NCBI RefSeq assembly: GCF_008831285.2
Contig: NC_045141.1
Location: forward strand, 17,594,106 to 17,658,105
DNA length: 64,000 bases
Direction of reading: 5' to 3'
From: Nymphaea colorata
Lineage: Eukaryota; Streptophyta; Magnoliopsida; Nymphaeales; Nymphaeaceae
Under the pieces are notes generated by a model. The model saw only the letters and a program-made list of their open reading frames with translations, was not told the origin of the DNA and made no database searches. Numbering within the stretch: the stretch's first letter is position 1; each line of letters starts with the position of its first letter. Positions 1-13,190 of this stretch are shown piece by piece. The translations under genes were made by a program, and so were the position numbers.

Positions 1-1115
1 ATGCTCATAAGTCGCACTGGTTGCCTCAACTGTTTGTGTTGCTTTCCTTCTACCCTTTTCTGGTATGCCTACTTGTACTAAGAATCTGTATAACTTTCAG
101 AGGGGAGCTCTAATTGCATTGGAAAAATTGGCTTGTTGCTAGCATCCTTTAAAAATTGTGAATGAATTAAAGAACTATACAGTCTTTGAGCGTGTATCTT
201 ATGGACATCAAGTTGCCAGCTGAACCCAGAATATATTGTATAGTCTTTCATTTGGTTTTGAAACCTTCGGTGAACCGACATGGGCTGAATCATCTGATTC
301 TGGCTTACTTTTCTGATTCATGGAACAGAGTGGCAAAATTTTGAAAAATTCTATGCTCTCCCTGCATTGTCTCAGTAGAGAGAGCCGATAGAATATGTAC
401 TAGGCTGCATCACATCAATAAAGAAATCCGACTTAAATTCTGCATTGCACTGCTGCCTATAAGACAGTCATGAGGACTACAGAAGGTTCTTTTGTGTGGA
501 GCACATTGATAACTCAGTTGTGGTCAAGCTAACGGTTTGTTGGAATAGTCAAGAATTAGCTAAATATGAGATTGGCATGTGAAATGAATCCAATTGCTTT
601 ATTATTTCATTTTACATGATTCATCTACTAGTACAACATACATGCGCCTAATCAGCACTCTGATTACTTTTCAGTCACCTAACTGTTCTTGCTTCTCAAT
701 GTGCTGTATGGACAGGTCTGGTGATGGCTTTAATTGGCTCGCTTCTTAGTTCTCTTATGGTAATAGTTATGAAGGCATCAGTTTACCTTATAGTTTGGGT
801 ACACATTTTTCTTTTCTTGCCCGGATCACCAACGTTGACCAAACGTCCATCCTTCTTCTGCTATTGTGTTGATTGCAGTGTGCTGTCCTTCCTTCACTTT
901 GTTTCTTGAAGATAGTAAAAAAGAAGGCTTCAGATGTTGAGGCCAGACTACACAAAGTAAAATTGTGTGCGCATTTGCATTTTTCTCTTGGCTACTTATT
1001 CTGGCTTGTTTTTGTTTATTGGGTTGCCCTTAATATCATAATCATTGGGCTGAGCATGGTTGGAGCTGCTTTTGGCACATATTCTTCTGTATCTCGAATC
1101 CTACAAAGCTATTGA
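1..1115 (+). pseudogene. 3' end of an AVT1-like amino-acid transporter, probably broken
   Basis: Exon-like blocks at 1-62, 716-759 and 879-1115 match the C-terminal transmembrane part of AAAP-family vacuolar amino-acid transporters (AVT1 group). The clues are MALIGSLLSSL, then PSLCFLKI after splicing at GT 760 and AG 878, then FGTYSSVSRILQSY before a TGA. The gene begins left of the window. Two defects are visible. In block 1-62 the motif ASTVCVAFLLPFSG is out of frame with the preceding MLISRTG, consistent with loss of about 5 bases near position 20. Reading on in the ATG frame through the next exon reaches TAG within a dozen codons. The last intron expected after RLHK has its GT near 950, but no AG where the family sequence resumes at ALNIIIIGL (about 1030), so it would be read through as some 20 hydrophobic residues. 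Family membership is firm; pseudogene status is inferred from these defects. Confidence 0.65.
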
Positions 1116-3165
1116 ATCCTTCCGCATTTGGAACTTAACTGTTTGTGCCTGCAAGCAAAGAAGCCAACTTCAATGTTTTTGCTTCATCAGCAGTGTAACA
1201 CTTTTGTAAGGAACAGAAACGTATAGACAATTGCTTTCTTTCCTTTTCTGTGACATGGCAGTTGAATGCTTATTTATGCATAATATATATGTTGCAGTTC
1301 TCATTTTAACAAACGCATTTTAATACATTGACCTCACAACGTCAATGATTTTGAAAACCACATTCTTCAAATGTTTTAGTATCTCCTTCAATTTTGGGCG
1401 ACCAAAGACTATGATCAAAGAAATATCAGGCTCACCATCACTGTGGGCCAAGAACTGATTTTGAATCAGCCAATAGATGATGGATATGTGGGAGCATTTT
1501 AAGATCATTTGGCAATAACTAAGTCCAAGCGTTCATTGATTGGCTTAAACGAGAGCTGGTAGAAGTCCGTTTGCCAAGTTCATGATAAACAACCAGAGTC
1601 TAGAATGGGGGAGGTGAAAAAACAACCTAGATTATGATAATCTAGTTTGTTTTCAAATGGGATCTGACATGGTTAATTTAATGGATTTCCCATTTTTCAT
1701 TTTCCTGAATCCAACCTGACCCGAACTCTAGTGGGTACACTGTTTTGGATCAAAGCTCTTTGTAACCTTACGATATGGACAAAACTCCTTTGACTAAACT
1801 AAGACCTTATAAATGATATTACATAACTCTACCAACAGTAGTTTTCCTATGAATTTCAATGCTCTTAAGTTGTTTTCTTTTCTCCTGAGAATTAAACTGG
1901 GATGTGGTTTGTTCACTCTGCCTACATACTGATGTAGTAACTATGAGGGTTTGGAATGATATAGGGTGTGCCTCAGTTGTGATGCCGGCAGTCATGATTC
2001 AATTTTCATTCTGTCAGTTCACTAACAACCAATGATATTGAATGGCACCTGATTAGGCTGATGGTAGGAACTGAAAAGGGAGAGAGGAAGTTGGCGCAAG
2101 AGGGTGTATTCCAAGAAGATGTAGGTAGGTTCTTTCAAACTCAAAATTTCAGAAAAGCATTGAACTTACGGAAAAGCCAACAAATATGCCTCCAATATGG
2201 TTAACTGCTTGTTTTTCTAAGAAGAGGATTATTGGGGGAACATGAAAATTATTTCATTCTACTGCTATGTTTTAATTTACATATTGGCATCATTCTTCTC
2301 TGCAGCACAAGAAGTTGTTGATACTCCTTGTGAACTCAAAATGGAGGCCACTCCTGCACCATCCATTACACCAATCTTTTTCTTATGACAATAATGTTAC
2401 AAGATTGGATTTCAAAAAATTTCAAGTGAAAGAAGAAAAGGTGAAGAAGCTTTATCTTCTGACAGAAAAGTGTTTGGACTGCATGGAGTCATACACCCCA
2501 ACTTTAACGCTACACGAAGTTGTGGAGACCAGTTTTGATGCTAACATGATGTTAACGACAATCAAAAGGAGCCACTAAAAGTTTTAGGCCCAAACCAACG
2601 TGGTACTGTGCCACTTTTGCAGGCAAACCTTCGTCCGATTGGTGAAAAGAGTCCGAACCATTCTTAAATGTGTGCCCAACTACCCGATTGTACCGTTCGG
2701 CCCAAAACTTAAGGGCAGTAATGCCATTTCCTGACCACCCAAAAAGGAAGAATGTCAGCTTTTTGAAGTTTTCTGCCTTTTTAGCAGCAGAGGGTCCCCC
2801 ACTCTGTCCCTATCCAAAAGGGGCAGTTGCATCATGCATGGGAGTAATAAATCTAAATAAATACTAGAGGAAAAACAAGGCAGCAAAGTTTCAAAGGCAT
2901 GAAATGAAAGGAAACAACTCTGAGAGAGAGCAAGCTGCCAGGCCAGGCCACAGTGTACTTTTACATCTTTATAACGTGTAACGTTTGGTCAGGAGACTCC
3001 TTTATGAAAAAATTTCGCTAGGAGTTCGCTTTTCTAGCCATAATTTAATGGAGCCCCTCGTTGTCATTTTATTTTTTACGAAACATTCCTTTGGCCTGTC
3101 TTCTTGAAGTTGTAGAAGGAAACAAAAAAAACCCATCAGCTTCACATGTTTCAACATGACAAGTT
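1116..3165. other. intergenic, no gene seen
   Basis: AT-rich DNA between the AVT1-like 3' end and the TCGAGCTCGAG repeat. The open frames here (for example 2315-2578 and 2670-2867, both +) are short and match nothing I know. The first part presumably holds the 3' untranslated region of the upstream transporter. I see no RNA gene or clear transposon end. Confidence 0.6.
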
Positions 3166-3169
3166 GTGA

Positions 3170-3720
3170 AGGCAAACTCGGCTCGTGAACGCGTTTGAAT
3201 CTAGTCATTTGCTTAACGAGTCGAGCTCGAGTTCATCAGTCGACTCGTTCAAATAATCGAGTTGAGTTTGAGCTTAACAAGTAACTATCGAGTCGAGCTC
3301 GAGCCTTAATCGAGTTTGTTGAGTCTTAATCAAGTCGATATATTCATTCGAGTTTACGAGTTTTAATTGAGTCGAACTCGAAATGATTCGAGTTTACGAG
3401 TTTTAATTGAGTCGAACTCGAAATGAACACGTAATAATGAATATCAATTATATTCAAACGAGTTTGTCGAATCTTAATCAAGTCGAGCTCAACACGTAAT
3501 TGTCGAGTCGAGCTCAAGCTGCTTCCGTCAAGCTATTGTTAAGCTCGAGCCGAGTCGAGCTATTCTCAAACTCGAACTGCTTTCATCGAGTTATTCTCAA
3601 GCTCGAGCCGAGTCAAGGTATTCTCGAGCTTGAGTCGAGTTCGAAGTTTCATTAGTCAAACCAAACTCGAGCTGACAAAAGTCTGTGCTCATCAACTCGG
3701 CTTGACTCATGTTCACCCTA
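3170..3720. repeat. TCGAGCTCGAG-rich repeat, copy A
   Basis: About 550 bp dominated by variants of GAGTCGAGCTCGAG, GAGTTTACGAGTTTTAATTGAGTCGAACTCG and similar words in both orientations. An exact internal duplication (AATGATTCGAGTTTACGAG and flanks) sits at 3345-3425. The right end, TGTTCACCCTAA at about 3710-3721, resembles the TAGGGNTGNACA terminus of the copy at 24720, which has target-site duplications. I therefore read this as a non-autonomous hAT-type element or fragment. A left terminus is not clear. Confidence 0.55.
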
Positions 3721-4830
3721 AACCTGCCGATGAAGCCGTAGTGAGGAAATAAAAGATGTGAGGCTCCATTCTGGAACTTTAGCATAAAAGTGAGCCTTTC
3801 ACGTGAAATTTCGTGCTTTCTTTCGTAAATAGTGGCATTAGGTACTCTGTCTGATCTGATCTGATCTGATAAAAGAAAGGAAAAAAGAGAGGTGTGTTTG
3901 TTGAGAGAGGACAAAAAGGGGGTTGATTGAATCGGGCAACCACTCCAACTCCTCACTTTTATTATTTATGAACCTCATCTCATCTGGGGAAGGGCGAAAA
4001 AAAATCTCACACCTTTTTCCCTTCATCTTTTGCTTTTTTTCTTGAAACTTTCAAAAGGCACACTTTCTGCACCATGCTGCCCATTGCTTGTTTGCTCGGA
4101 ATCATTGCATCTCTCTTGCTTTTTGCTTCCTTGCCCTTTTCTCTCGCTCCAACTTAACCTTTTTCACTCTTTTCTGTTCTTCTTCCTTCCTCCTCTTGAA
4201 AGAAGTGCGGAAAGAATGCAGAGAAGCATTCCTTCTCTGCAAAAGAAGATAAAAGAAAAGGCCTCATAGTGCGTGTCCGTGCCTAGAGACAAGAGCTGCA
4301 TTTGCCTCTCTTCCGGAGGTCCTCCTCCTCTCCTCTCCTCCTCCTTTTTTGCGAGTCTTCGACGTCCAATCATCATTCATACATGAGTTGTATTATTTAT
4401 CGGTCTTTCGCCGGAGGAGGACTCGGCTTTCATCTTTGGACAATGAACAATTGCACTAGGGTACCTTAATATTTTAATATTTCTTTTTACCGGCGTGACT
4501 GACTGACATGTTGACGCCTGCTTTATATGTATTGACATGCTCGAGCTTGCTTTTTTTTTAGTATTACAGAATGGTTCTTGAGATTCATATATTAACATAA
4601 GGATAATAGACAGAGGGGGGATGACTAATGAGGAATGAGTCATCTCAATGATTAACAACGTAAAAGAGGTGGCTATCCAAGTAATTTGCAGTAAAGTTGA
4701 GCATATCCCGACCCCACTCATAAATGGCAAAAGCACGAACCCGTGTTCCCCGCCGTTAAGATTCCGCGAAAAGCCTGACACACCGCTGACCGCCGTTGCC
4801 TCTCTGTCACACCGGCAGCAGACTACCTCC
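3721..4830. other. 3' flank of SMAX1; pyrimidine-rich, no gene
   Basis: Contains a short TGATC/CTGAT tandem (about 3847-3870), purine/pyrimidine-biased tracts (4030-4370) and the region just downstream of the SMAX1 stop codon. Open frames here are shadows or low complexity. The 3' untranslated region of SMAX1 should lie in roughly 4400-4830, but I cannot fix a polyadenylation site. Confidence 0.5.
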
Positions 4831-7800
4831 TCAGCTCCGGCAGACCGGAATCTTGCTTGGCAGCCAGTTTCCTGCTGCCGGCAGTTCGACGGGGTCGTCG
4901 GATCCGGAGAGCACCAGCCGGACGACGGCGTCCCCTTCCGCCGGCAAGCCGCCTTTCAGCTCCCGGAAAACCGGCACCAGCACCCGGTCCGCCCACTCGT
5001 CGACTTGGTCGAGGTCGCTCGAGCTCGGTCCGAACCACGCCGAGCCCAGCAGTTGCTCCACCACCTGTTCGTCCACCTCGAAGGGCACCCTTCCCACGTG
5101 GCAGGTGAATCTGGTGCTCAGCGCATTGGAGATCCGCTTCGACAGCACCTCAAAGTCGACCGGCTTGAACGCGATGGCCTCGTCGGCGCGGTCTACCATC
5201 TCCTTCATTAGCCCCGGCGGTTGCCTGAGTGCAGTCTCCACTGTCACGTCGCTCGAGTCCCGGGAGCCGTGAGAAGCATCGACGACGACGTTGTCATCGG
5301 CCATCAAATTTAGGTCTATCCCCCTAGGCTTCCGGGTAGCCTGACTTTCTTCCTCTTCGAGCCACGCCGGCCGCCGTTTTCTCCCAGTGGCTGACAGGCT
5401 GCTGCTGATTGTGAGCTGCAGCGGCCGAAAACAGGTAGCTGCAGCTGCCAACTTGTCTTCCTTGACATGATCGGCGTCGGGCGATTTGCCGCCGAGGCTC
5501 TCCGGAAGCCACTCAGCGGTCAGGATGAAGATCACGCTGCCGAGACTCACCTCCCGGCCATGTGAATCCGGCAACCTCCCCTTATCCATTGCTCGGATCA
5601 GGTGGCCGTGGATCAGAGAATCGGCCTGATCAATGTCCTCCAGCACTACAACAGAGAAAGGATTCCGTCTAACGGCGTCAGCTATCCGGTCCAGCACAGT
5701 GCGGCCTCGGAACCTCGGACCAGGTTCGTCGTCTTCGTCCTCATGATGGTGGCCGTTGTCGGCCAGACCTAGCCGGATGGTCATCGGCCTGTTTCCGAAC
5801 ACCAATTCCGACAATCCGGCTGCCATCTTCTTCTTCCCGACCCTGTCGGGGCCGAGGAACAGAAGCCACGTATCGCCCTTCAATCCCATGCCTCTCTGTT
5901 TTCTCTCACTGGAACGGCTCTTGGTGACCACAGTAGCGACCGTAGTCGCAGCTTCTGTCTGCCAACTAACCGTCTGTGTAAGACCCTTGAAGAGTCTCTT
6001 GAACGAATCTGCGTCCAATGGCGAAATCTTGGGGTTATAGACGCCGGAAACTGTCTGGGTGGGTGTGCTGGCAGTCAAGTCCTTGGGCCTGTCACTGCGC
6101 GCGTCCGTGGCAGCATGCTGGACTGGTGGCAGCTTCGGCTGACTGAGTACAAGCTCTGTTCTTACTGGACTTGCCGGTGGTGACTTCGCCGGTTCTGATG
6201 ACAAGGTCAGAGTCGCATTTGTGGTGGTGCCTAATTGAAGGCTAGTGTTTCTGCTCGCCTGCAATTTGGGTTGTAACTGAGGCCTAAATACCGAATTCGA
6301 GTTACAGACACTGCCGAAGGCGCTGCCGTTGCCGGAAATCTGAGAACCGAGCAAGGGGGAGGAGATCTGAGAACCGAGCAAGGGGGTGAATGTAAGGGAG
6401 GATGGTCTTTCCGTCCCAATAACAGGATGGTATCTCGGATGGAGGCGACTACAAGTTTCATTCCATTTCTTCTGCAGTTCCTCTGATTTCTGCCTCCAAA
6501 TTTGGTCTTGGTTTTCTTTCTTCTGCAGCAGAATAAAATGGCTGTAAGAAAGAAATTCTTAAATCATGAAGTTATGGAGAATTCATTCCGTTTATCGAAT
6601 TTTATTACCGTAGATTGGTCGTTTGCCTTCAAGTTCTCCGATTTAGCAAGCTGCAACCACTGTGGCAATTGCTGCTGGCTTTGCTGCTCTTCTTGTTTGG
6701 CATCTGAAGCCGATTTCTCGAACACATCGGCCACGAGCTTGGCAAGCTCCTTCTCATAATTCTCCATGCAGGAAGGACAGCAGCTCATCTTCCGAGCCGA
6801 ACCCGAATCACCATTTTCAGCCAGCTTTCTCGACAAGAAAGGATTCCCCTGGAGACCTTTGATAGGGGAAAGTGACTCCACGGAGCTACTGAGAATTCCA
6901 TTGCCTCCAATTCTGTAATATTCCATGATAGAATCAGATGAATGAAAAGAAACAATATACAAACGACAAATTGCATGGTATAAGACGGGGAAAAGCAAAA
7001 GGCTATGACCAAAGAACAGGCAGGAATATACACTAGAAAGGGAACCAGGGATCAACTTGAAATAGTAGATAAGAAAATATCAGACTACAGAAAGAGACTA
7101 GCAACAAAATTCTGTAACGAGTAAAACAACAGAAAGAAGCATAAATGCCACGAAGAAATATCATGGAAGATCCAAAAGTAAAGAGAACATGATGCATCCC
7201 ATAGGAGTGATCCATGTAATAGAAGTCGAAAGGCCCCTGCCTGAATCTCACAAAACCTCAAATGTAATGAAGGAAAAACAAATTCTTTTTACGTATTAAG
7301 GAAAAAAAATTAGGGGGAGATCATATTCTCGGTTGATTTCATTAAGGCAACACTAGAGAGCACTGGCAGAATGAGAAATTTTAATTAAGGGGAGACAAAC
7401 ATGCTGGAATAGTTAAAAAATATAAAAACGTAGAAGAAATTTCCTTTTATTCATATGGATTTTCTAAAAACTTGAAAACATAGAGGGATTTAACTTTTCC
7501 CCTAGTTTTCTTGAAATGAATTTTACGAAACAAACTAAAATATGATACAATCTAATGATTTGAATAAGAACAAACAAAAAGGTGAAAATTGTTTAGGTTT
7601 TTATACAAACCAAGAAACAAAAATAAACAAAAGAAAATCTAATGTTAATAATAATAAAAATTATGCTTTTGACTAAGGTGAAATAGCAGATAGAGTATTT
7701 TCTAGTCTTTCTTCGTATATCAAAGAAAAAAAACATAAGCTAAAAGTCCAAAACTATGTGCAGTAACGTTTAACAATATTGTTTAATAGAAAAAACTGGT

Positions 7801-9220
7801 GACATGTATACCCTTTTTTTCTCTAATTCCCTAAACAATGTTTTCAAAAGCAAAACAGGAAAACAAAAGGTAAATGAAAAGTTTTTAAAAATGAGAAGCA
7901 TTACATGATCCTAATTTTTCCTTTTTTTCTTTCTAATGTCCTAAGTTTCAGTGGGGCCACTGTGAGCGAGAGAGAGGGAGAACAGGGAGAGAACAGAGAG
8001 AGATGGTACCTCTGAAACAGTCCAGGATGAGGAGACCTTGCAGCAATAGGAACGGCTTGCAGATCCCATTCGTTCTCCACAGTGGGGTGATAAACTCGGC
8101 ACCTTATGTAAGTCTCACACGTTGCAGTCGCCATTAACCAGACCTTCCCACCCTCGCCATGGCTACCCAACAGCTTGGCCATCTCTGAAACCACATCCTG
8201 GACTGGCCCGGACACAGAGACGCCGAAAGAGCCGCCGCCGGCCTGCTCGACCAACCACCTGAGATCGCCGAGATTCAGAATCACGCCGCCATGGCTGCTC
8301 ATCTTGCTCTCAATCAGGGCACCTAACTCCTTGATCTTCGGACCGATCCTCCCTCTCTCCTCCCCCTTCGCCGCACACATACTGGACAACTCTTTCTCCA
8401 CAGAGATAACCTGGACTTCCTTGAGGACCTCCCCCACTTCCTTCCTCTCAATCTTGAGGAGAAGCTCCTTCATTACTGCCTCGGGCTCGTGATCGCCGAC
8501 AAGAACCGGATTCCTCTTCTTCGCTCGCTGTAAAATATCCACCAACTTCTTGACCTCCTCCGCCCTCTGCCCACCAACGGGCCGGTCGCCGACAATCGAA
8601 GCGGAGGCCTGCAACCGGGGATTCAAATACGAATTCCGCATAGGGATCGGCCGGTGGGATCCGAGCGAGAATCCGGCCGGAGAAGGCGCGGCCGGCTGCG
8701 AATTGGAGGGCGAATTGGCGAGGGTCTGCTCGATGGTGGCCTTGACAGCAGGGCTCGAGAAGCTCGCCTCCCTCATAACCCTGCTGACGCTAGGATCGTC
8801 AAGAATGGATATGACGAGCTGCTCCAGTTCGACCTTGACGGCCAGGAGCGGCTGCTGCTGCTGCTCCGGGCAGCCCCTCCGCTGATGGGCCTGTGCCCGC
8901 TTCAGCGCTGCCATCAACGCGTTCGAGATCGGAGGCTCGGCGACATGGGACAAAGCCGACCCCGACGCCGGCAGGCGGTCGAGGGCAACGGTGAAGCAGA
9001 GCTCGAGGGCGCGGCATTGAAGAGGGTGAGAGGAATTGGGGTGGGACCGGATGCAGGCCTGCTTGAGAAACCCGGCAGGCGAGGACAGCAGAGTGGCGGC
9101 GACGTGAAGGGGAGTGGTCTGGCTATGGCCACGGCGACCGGCGTCTGCGATCGAATGGTTGAGGACGCTGGCCGCTTCCGGAGTGAGCGTCTGCAGAATC
9201 GTGCTCAGTCCAGCACGCAT
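4831..9220 (-). CDS. SMAX1: SMAX1 / SMXL Clp-like repressor of karrikin/strigolactone-type signalling
   Basis: Three exons on the minus strand, 9220-8010, 6912-6609 and 6522-4831, with GT-AG introns and phases that join exactly, give 1,068 aa. The start is the first ATG and gives the near-invariant MRAGLSTILQTLTPEAA. Residues 1 to about 170 are the double Clp-N domain (NALMAALKRAQAHQRRG). The D1-like part ends near the exon 1/2 junction. Exon 2 holds the conserved SCCPSCMENYEKEL block and PQWL. In the D2-like ATPase part, GPDRVGKKK (about 729-737) is the P-loop-like motif, FRGRT (about 776-780) is the RGKT degron position, and LEDIDQAD (about 799-806) is Walker-B-like. DLNL (about 908-911) is the EAR motif that recruits TPL/TPR co-repressors. 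In the family, KAI2 or D14 with SCF-MAX2 marks these nuclear repressors for degradation. Exons are GC-rich against AT-rich flanks. The paralogue alternative, SMXL2, is in the same clade. Oddity: degron Lys is Arg. Confidence 0.95.
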
Positions 9221-9830
9221 GGTCGGAATCGATGCGTAACTCGGTACCCAAGTCTCTCTACACCTGACGAACCAAAAGGAAGAAAAGGAAATAGGGTCTT
9301 CTTCTCTGTCTCTCCCTAATCATAGCTGGTGGTATTATCTTCTTCACCTTCAGATGTTAGAAAAGCTTCAGAACCATCATCGATCCCTCATCTGCGAAAC
9401 ACTACAATTCTTTCTGCTTTCTTCATCCTCCCTCCTTTCCAAACACCAACTTTCTCTTTTGCCCTCAATACATCACAGGAACCAACAAAGCAAACTCCCT
9501 TCCCTTTCCCAAGTGGGTCAGCTTTTATCCTCCTCGGTGGTTGATTTTTCTGCGTCCCTGCTTTTCGTGTGAACGAAGAAGACTTCAAACTAAAAGTCGA
9601 CGGCTGCTGCTCATCCCTCTCCGCGTAATTCCTCCACTTCCACTCGCCCCCCAACGAAAATAAATACGTCCAAAACGGCAGAGAGGAAAATAGGAGAGGA
9701 ACAAAAATAGTAGAGAGAGAGAGAAAGCAGGATAGATAGAGACAGACAGTGAGAAGGCGAGGAGGAAAGTTAAAAGGAAGGGAGTCGGAAGGAAGATGAA
9801 GTTCTCTCTCTCTTAATCTGCCGGGGCCAA
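9221..9830 (-). promoter_or_regulatory. SMAX1 5' leader and promoter-proximal region
   Basis: Lies directly upstream of the SMAX1 ATG. It is rich in pyrimidine runs on the sense strand (seen as GA runs, for example GAGAGAGAGAGAAAG near 9714), typical of plant 5' leaders. I see no canonical TATA box at a plausible distance, so the transcription start cannot be placed. The open frames in it (9329-9654, both strands) look non-coding. Confidence 0.45.
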
Positions 9831-10372
9831 CGTCATTGTTGCTCTAAAAGCAAGCATGGTCAGTCCATCCTTGTGCCATCTCTCCTTGTGACGTAATAAA
9901 CTCTTATACTCTTCTCCCCTCACCAATTGAAAATGGAAGAAAATCATACAATGCAGGTTTTCTGTTTAAAGCCACAAAGCTACTTTAAGCCTTTGATGTG
10001 ACAATTTTATATACATGGTTGATTACTTAAATTTGAGGAATGTTGAGAAAACTTAAAAAATTAAAAAAAAAAAAAAGCATATGCAAACATCACAAAGTGT
10101 TTTTAACAACATTAACATTTGTTGTTGTATTAAAAACAGTAGCTAAGGTTTTTGTGGTGACTATTTTCATTGATCAATTGCAAGTTTTAATCAAGTGGCA
10201 AGCATTCAAATGGTTTGGATGCTGGAAGTTCTTGAAGGTTAAACAATAGTAATCTATTAAAAAAAGTTGCCACAGCAGCATTTCATGGTGCTTCTAATAA
10301 TAGATTATAATGTGTTCAGCAATGTATTTTTAATTTTTATCCATTTAACAGCATTCGGTATTTAGTAGGTTT

Positions 10373-10403
<31 letters not shown>
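10373..10403. repeat. (AT)n microsatellite
   Basis: Uninterrupted alternating TA of about 30 bases. A similar tract lies at about 11034-11065. Confidence 0.9.
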
Positions 10404-10406
<3 letters not shown>

Positions 10407-11029
10407 ATGCTATATGGGTGTAATTTTAAATATTGAGCACATATATAATCAAACATCCATTAGGAAGGGGTTAATGATAGTACTGCAGTTCACATTCAAG
10501 GGGGTTCAAGGTTCAAAAACAATTGTTATAGTCACATTGCAATGTATTATTCTTAGAAACGGTTAAAAAGCAGCGAGCGTGACACTCAAATTGATAGTTA
10601 TACAGTAAGTCTACTCAAAACATAAACTCAAAACAAACCAAAAACTTAAAAGGCATAAAGGTCTGATCTGTTTGTTAAGTAAAAAAAAATTTTAAAAAAA
10701 AAAAGAAAAGAAAGAAAAAAAGAGGGCAATGGAAGGCCTGTCAGGTAGCGGCAATTAGGTGGGTCCCCTTATTGAAATTTATTTACCAAAATTGACGCAA
10801 AACCATGAGATTGGTGGGGCCCCGCTTCGCCTTTTTTTTCGTCGGTCTAAGCTAGCTACCAGCGATCATTCACTTTATTGCCATGCTTTGCATGTGTGAT
10901 TGAGCGTCAAATTTGAAGCGACACAACCATCGCTTATCCCACCAACAAAGACTCCACAAAACCACTTTTTCGCCTAATGTTAAAAAATATGTATACATCT
11001 ACAACTAAGATCCTCACCTAAGCAATCGA

Positions 11030-11069
<40 letters not shown>

Positions 11070-11457
11070 GCAATTTTAACCACCGATATACTTGAGAAAA
11101 AGGAGGGAAGAAAAATATGATATCTTAGTTATTTAATACTAATTCAGATCTTTTTATACTCACTTTTTATTCCAAGCGTCCGTGAAAACAAAATCAGCGT
11201 TCAAGATCATTCCCTTTAAATATAATATAGCACTTAAGGATCTAGCTAATACAACCATGTCTTCCAATAGAACATAAACCTAAATCCCGTTATGCAGCTA
11301 GGTGTGGCTTTTGGAACCGAATTCATACACTTTTATTTTTTTGCTTACACAAAAGTCCGACCACCGGAAATTGCTGGGAGTTAGATTTCCGGCCTTTTTA
11401 TTAACCAAAAATTAATATGTTAGCTAGAAATTTGTTTTCATGAGGCACAAAATATAT

Positions 11458-11586
11458 AGTTAACAAATTTTCAATCGACCTTAAGATAACGACTGAATCT
11501 CGTGGAACTGTCTCATATAACTAACAAAATTTCAATTGGCCTTAAGATAATGACCTGAATCTTGTGAAACTGTCTCATATAACTGC
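11458..11586. repeat. two-copy tandem repeat, unit about 64 bp
   Basis: The unit runs from TTAACAAATTTTCAATCG to GTCTCATATAACT and is followed at once by a second copy with a handful of substitutions (AACTAACAAAATTTCAATTG to GTCTCATATAACT). No coding potential. Confidence 0.85.
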
Positions 11587-13138
11587 GACACATATCAAAC
11601 TTGTGAATTAAGGTTTTTGATTGGATTCAAGGAAGTGGATTCCTCAGGCTTCAACTAACCCCCAACTTTTTAAAGAACAAAGGGAGAAAAGTAGAAGACT
11701 TAGTTTAGAATATTAGGTTGCGTAGATTCAGATCCGATTAAAATAATTGAGCAAAGCAAAAAGGTGCATGAACCACCCTCTTGTATTTCAATAGCGACTC
11801 CTTTGTGCTTTTGCTTTTTTCTTCCCCCTTTTCTATAGGATCTCATATGTCTTTATGCATGAAAATACTTCTCGTTCCTCAAATCCGAATTTTAAATTTC
11901 AGTATCTGACGTATCAAACATTCCAGGCAGCCTTTCATTCCAGAGTCAACTTCTAGAAATAGTTTTTTTTTTTTTTTCTTTCTTTCTTTGTCCGATTTCT
12001 TGCAAAAGTGGCTTAGTGATGCAGGAGATGGGTAACATAGCGCATGAATTCATTGAAATGAGAGTTTACTCTCATTAAGTGACCTAATCCTCAGAAATTT
12101 TCTCAATATTTAAAAAAAAAAAATTGGGTAAAGAATTACCCAATTAAGTACTGAAAGTGAAATTAGTCTTTAAGTTTTTCTAAAGGCTACACGGCTTTGA
12201 ATTCAATGACCAGCTACGTTTTTTGTTCCTCCAATTAAAGGAAGCCTTTAATAAAGCGCCGTGATTTTTTTTTGAACAATTTCAACATCACTACAAGTCA
12301 TGGCGCATGAAAATATGTGAACATTAGATGCTTGGTACGGCTTTGATTTTCGTTCATGGGGGGTCAAATTTTACCACTTGATTTATTTTGTATGTGAACT
12401 TAAAAACTTACTGTATGTGCCTTGACTTAACATGAGAAATGAATTAAAATACGAAAAAAATTTCAATAGAAGAGGACAAAGTTAAGTGCAACGTATTGGT
12501 GAATTTAAGGACGTCATTTCCGCTGATCATTAAAAGACGTCGCTATTTTCAATTTACTTCAAGGAATTTCATCCATACTTATTGTAGGAAGAAAAACATG
12601 TGAAAAATGTACGTGGGCGTCCTGAATCTTGATTTTCTCTTCCACTTTTTTGAGGGACGCGCATTCGCTTTGAGTCCCATCACAATGTTCTAGAACCTTT
12701 CTGCAAATTAATTTACTTATTTAGCTCCTTTTCACATGTGTTTACAAGTTTTTGAGACATTTGCGAGCAATGAAATTGATGATCATGTATATTTTGTTTT
12801 GGCTTCATATTTTTGTAGTTTTATTCTTTGTAGAAAAGGGTCCCTTCCATTTTCTAGCATGCATGTGGGCGTCTTCTTGTTCAGATTACAAAGCAAAAGA
12901 AAATTTTTGTATGAAAGCACGCCTCAATCTTGAGTTGGGATATCAAATCCTGTCAAATCGCTGTTGCGAGTGGCTGAGCCACATGTTTGGTAGGTTTGGG
13001 CAGTTGCCTACACCAGCCTCACAAAATTTCTTTATTTTCGTATACAGATATTCAAATATTTGCTGGTTTACGTAAATTAGTGTCTCTAAAAGTATGAAAG
13101 CTTTTGGATTGGTATTCCTCGTTGGGTACACTTGATAA

Positions 13139-13190
13139 CTTCTCTCTCTCTCTCTCTCTCTCTATCTATATATATATATATATATATATC
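13139..13190. repeat. compound (CT)n-(TA)n microsatellite
   Basis: A run of TCTCTC of about 25 bases leads into TATATA of about 22 bases. Confidence 0.9.

Noticed and set aside
4648-5272. Plus-strand open frames opposite SMAX1 exon 3
   Set aside because: Antisense shadows of a GC-rich coding exon; the minus-strand frame carries the conserved motifs.
8654-9319. 221-codon plus-strand frame opposite SMAX1 exon 1
   Set aside because: Antisense shadow of the Clp-N coding region, with no domain of its own.
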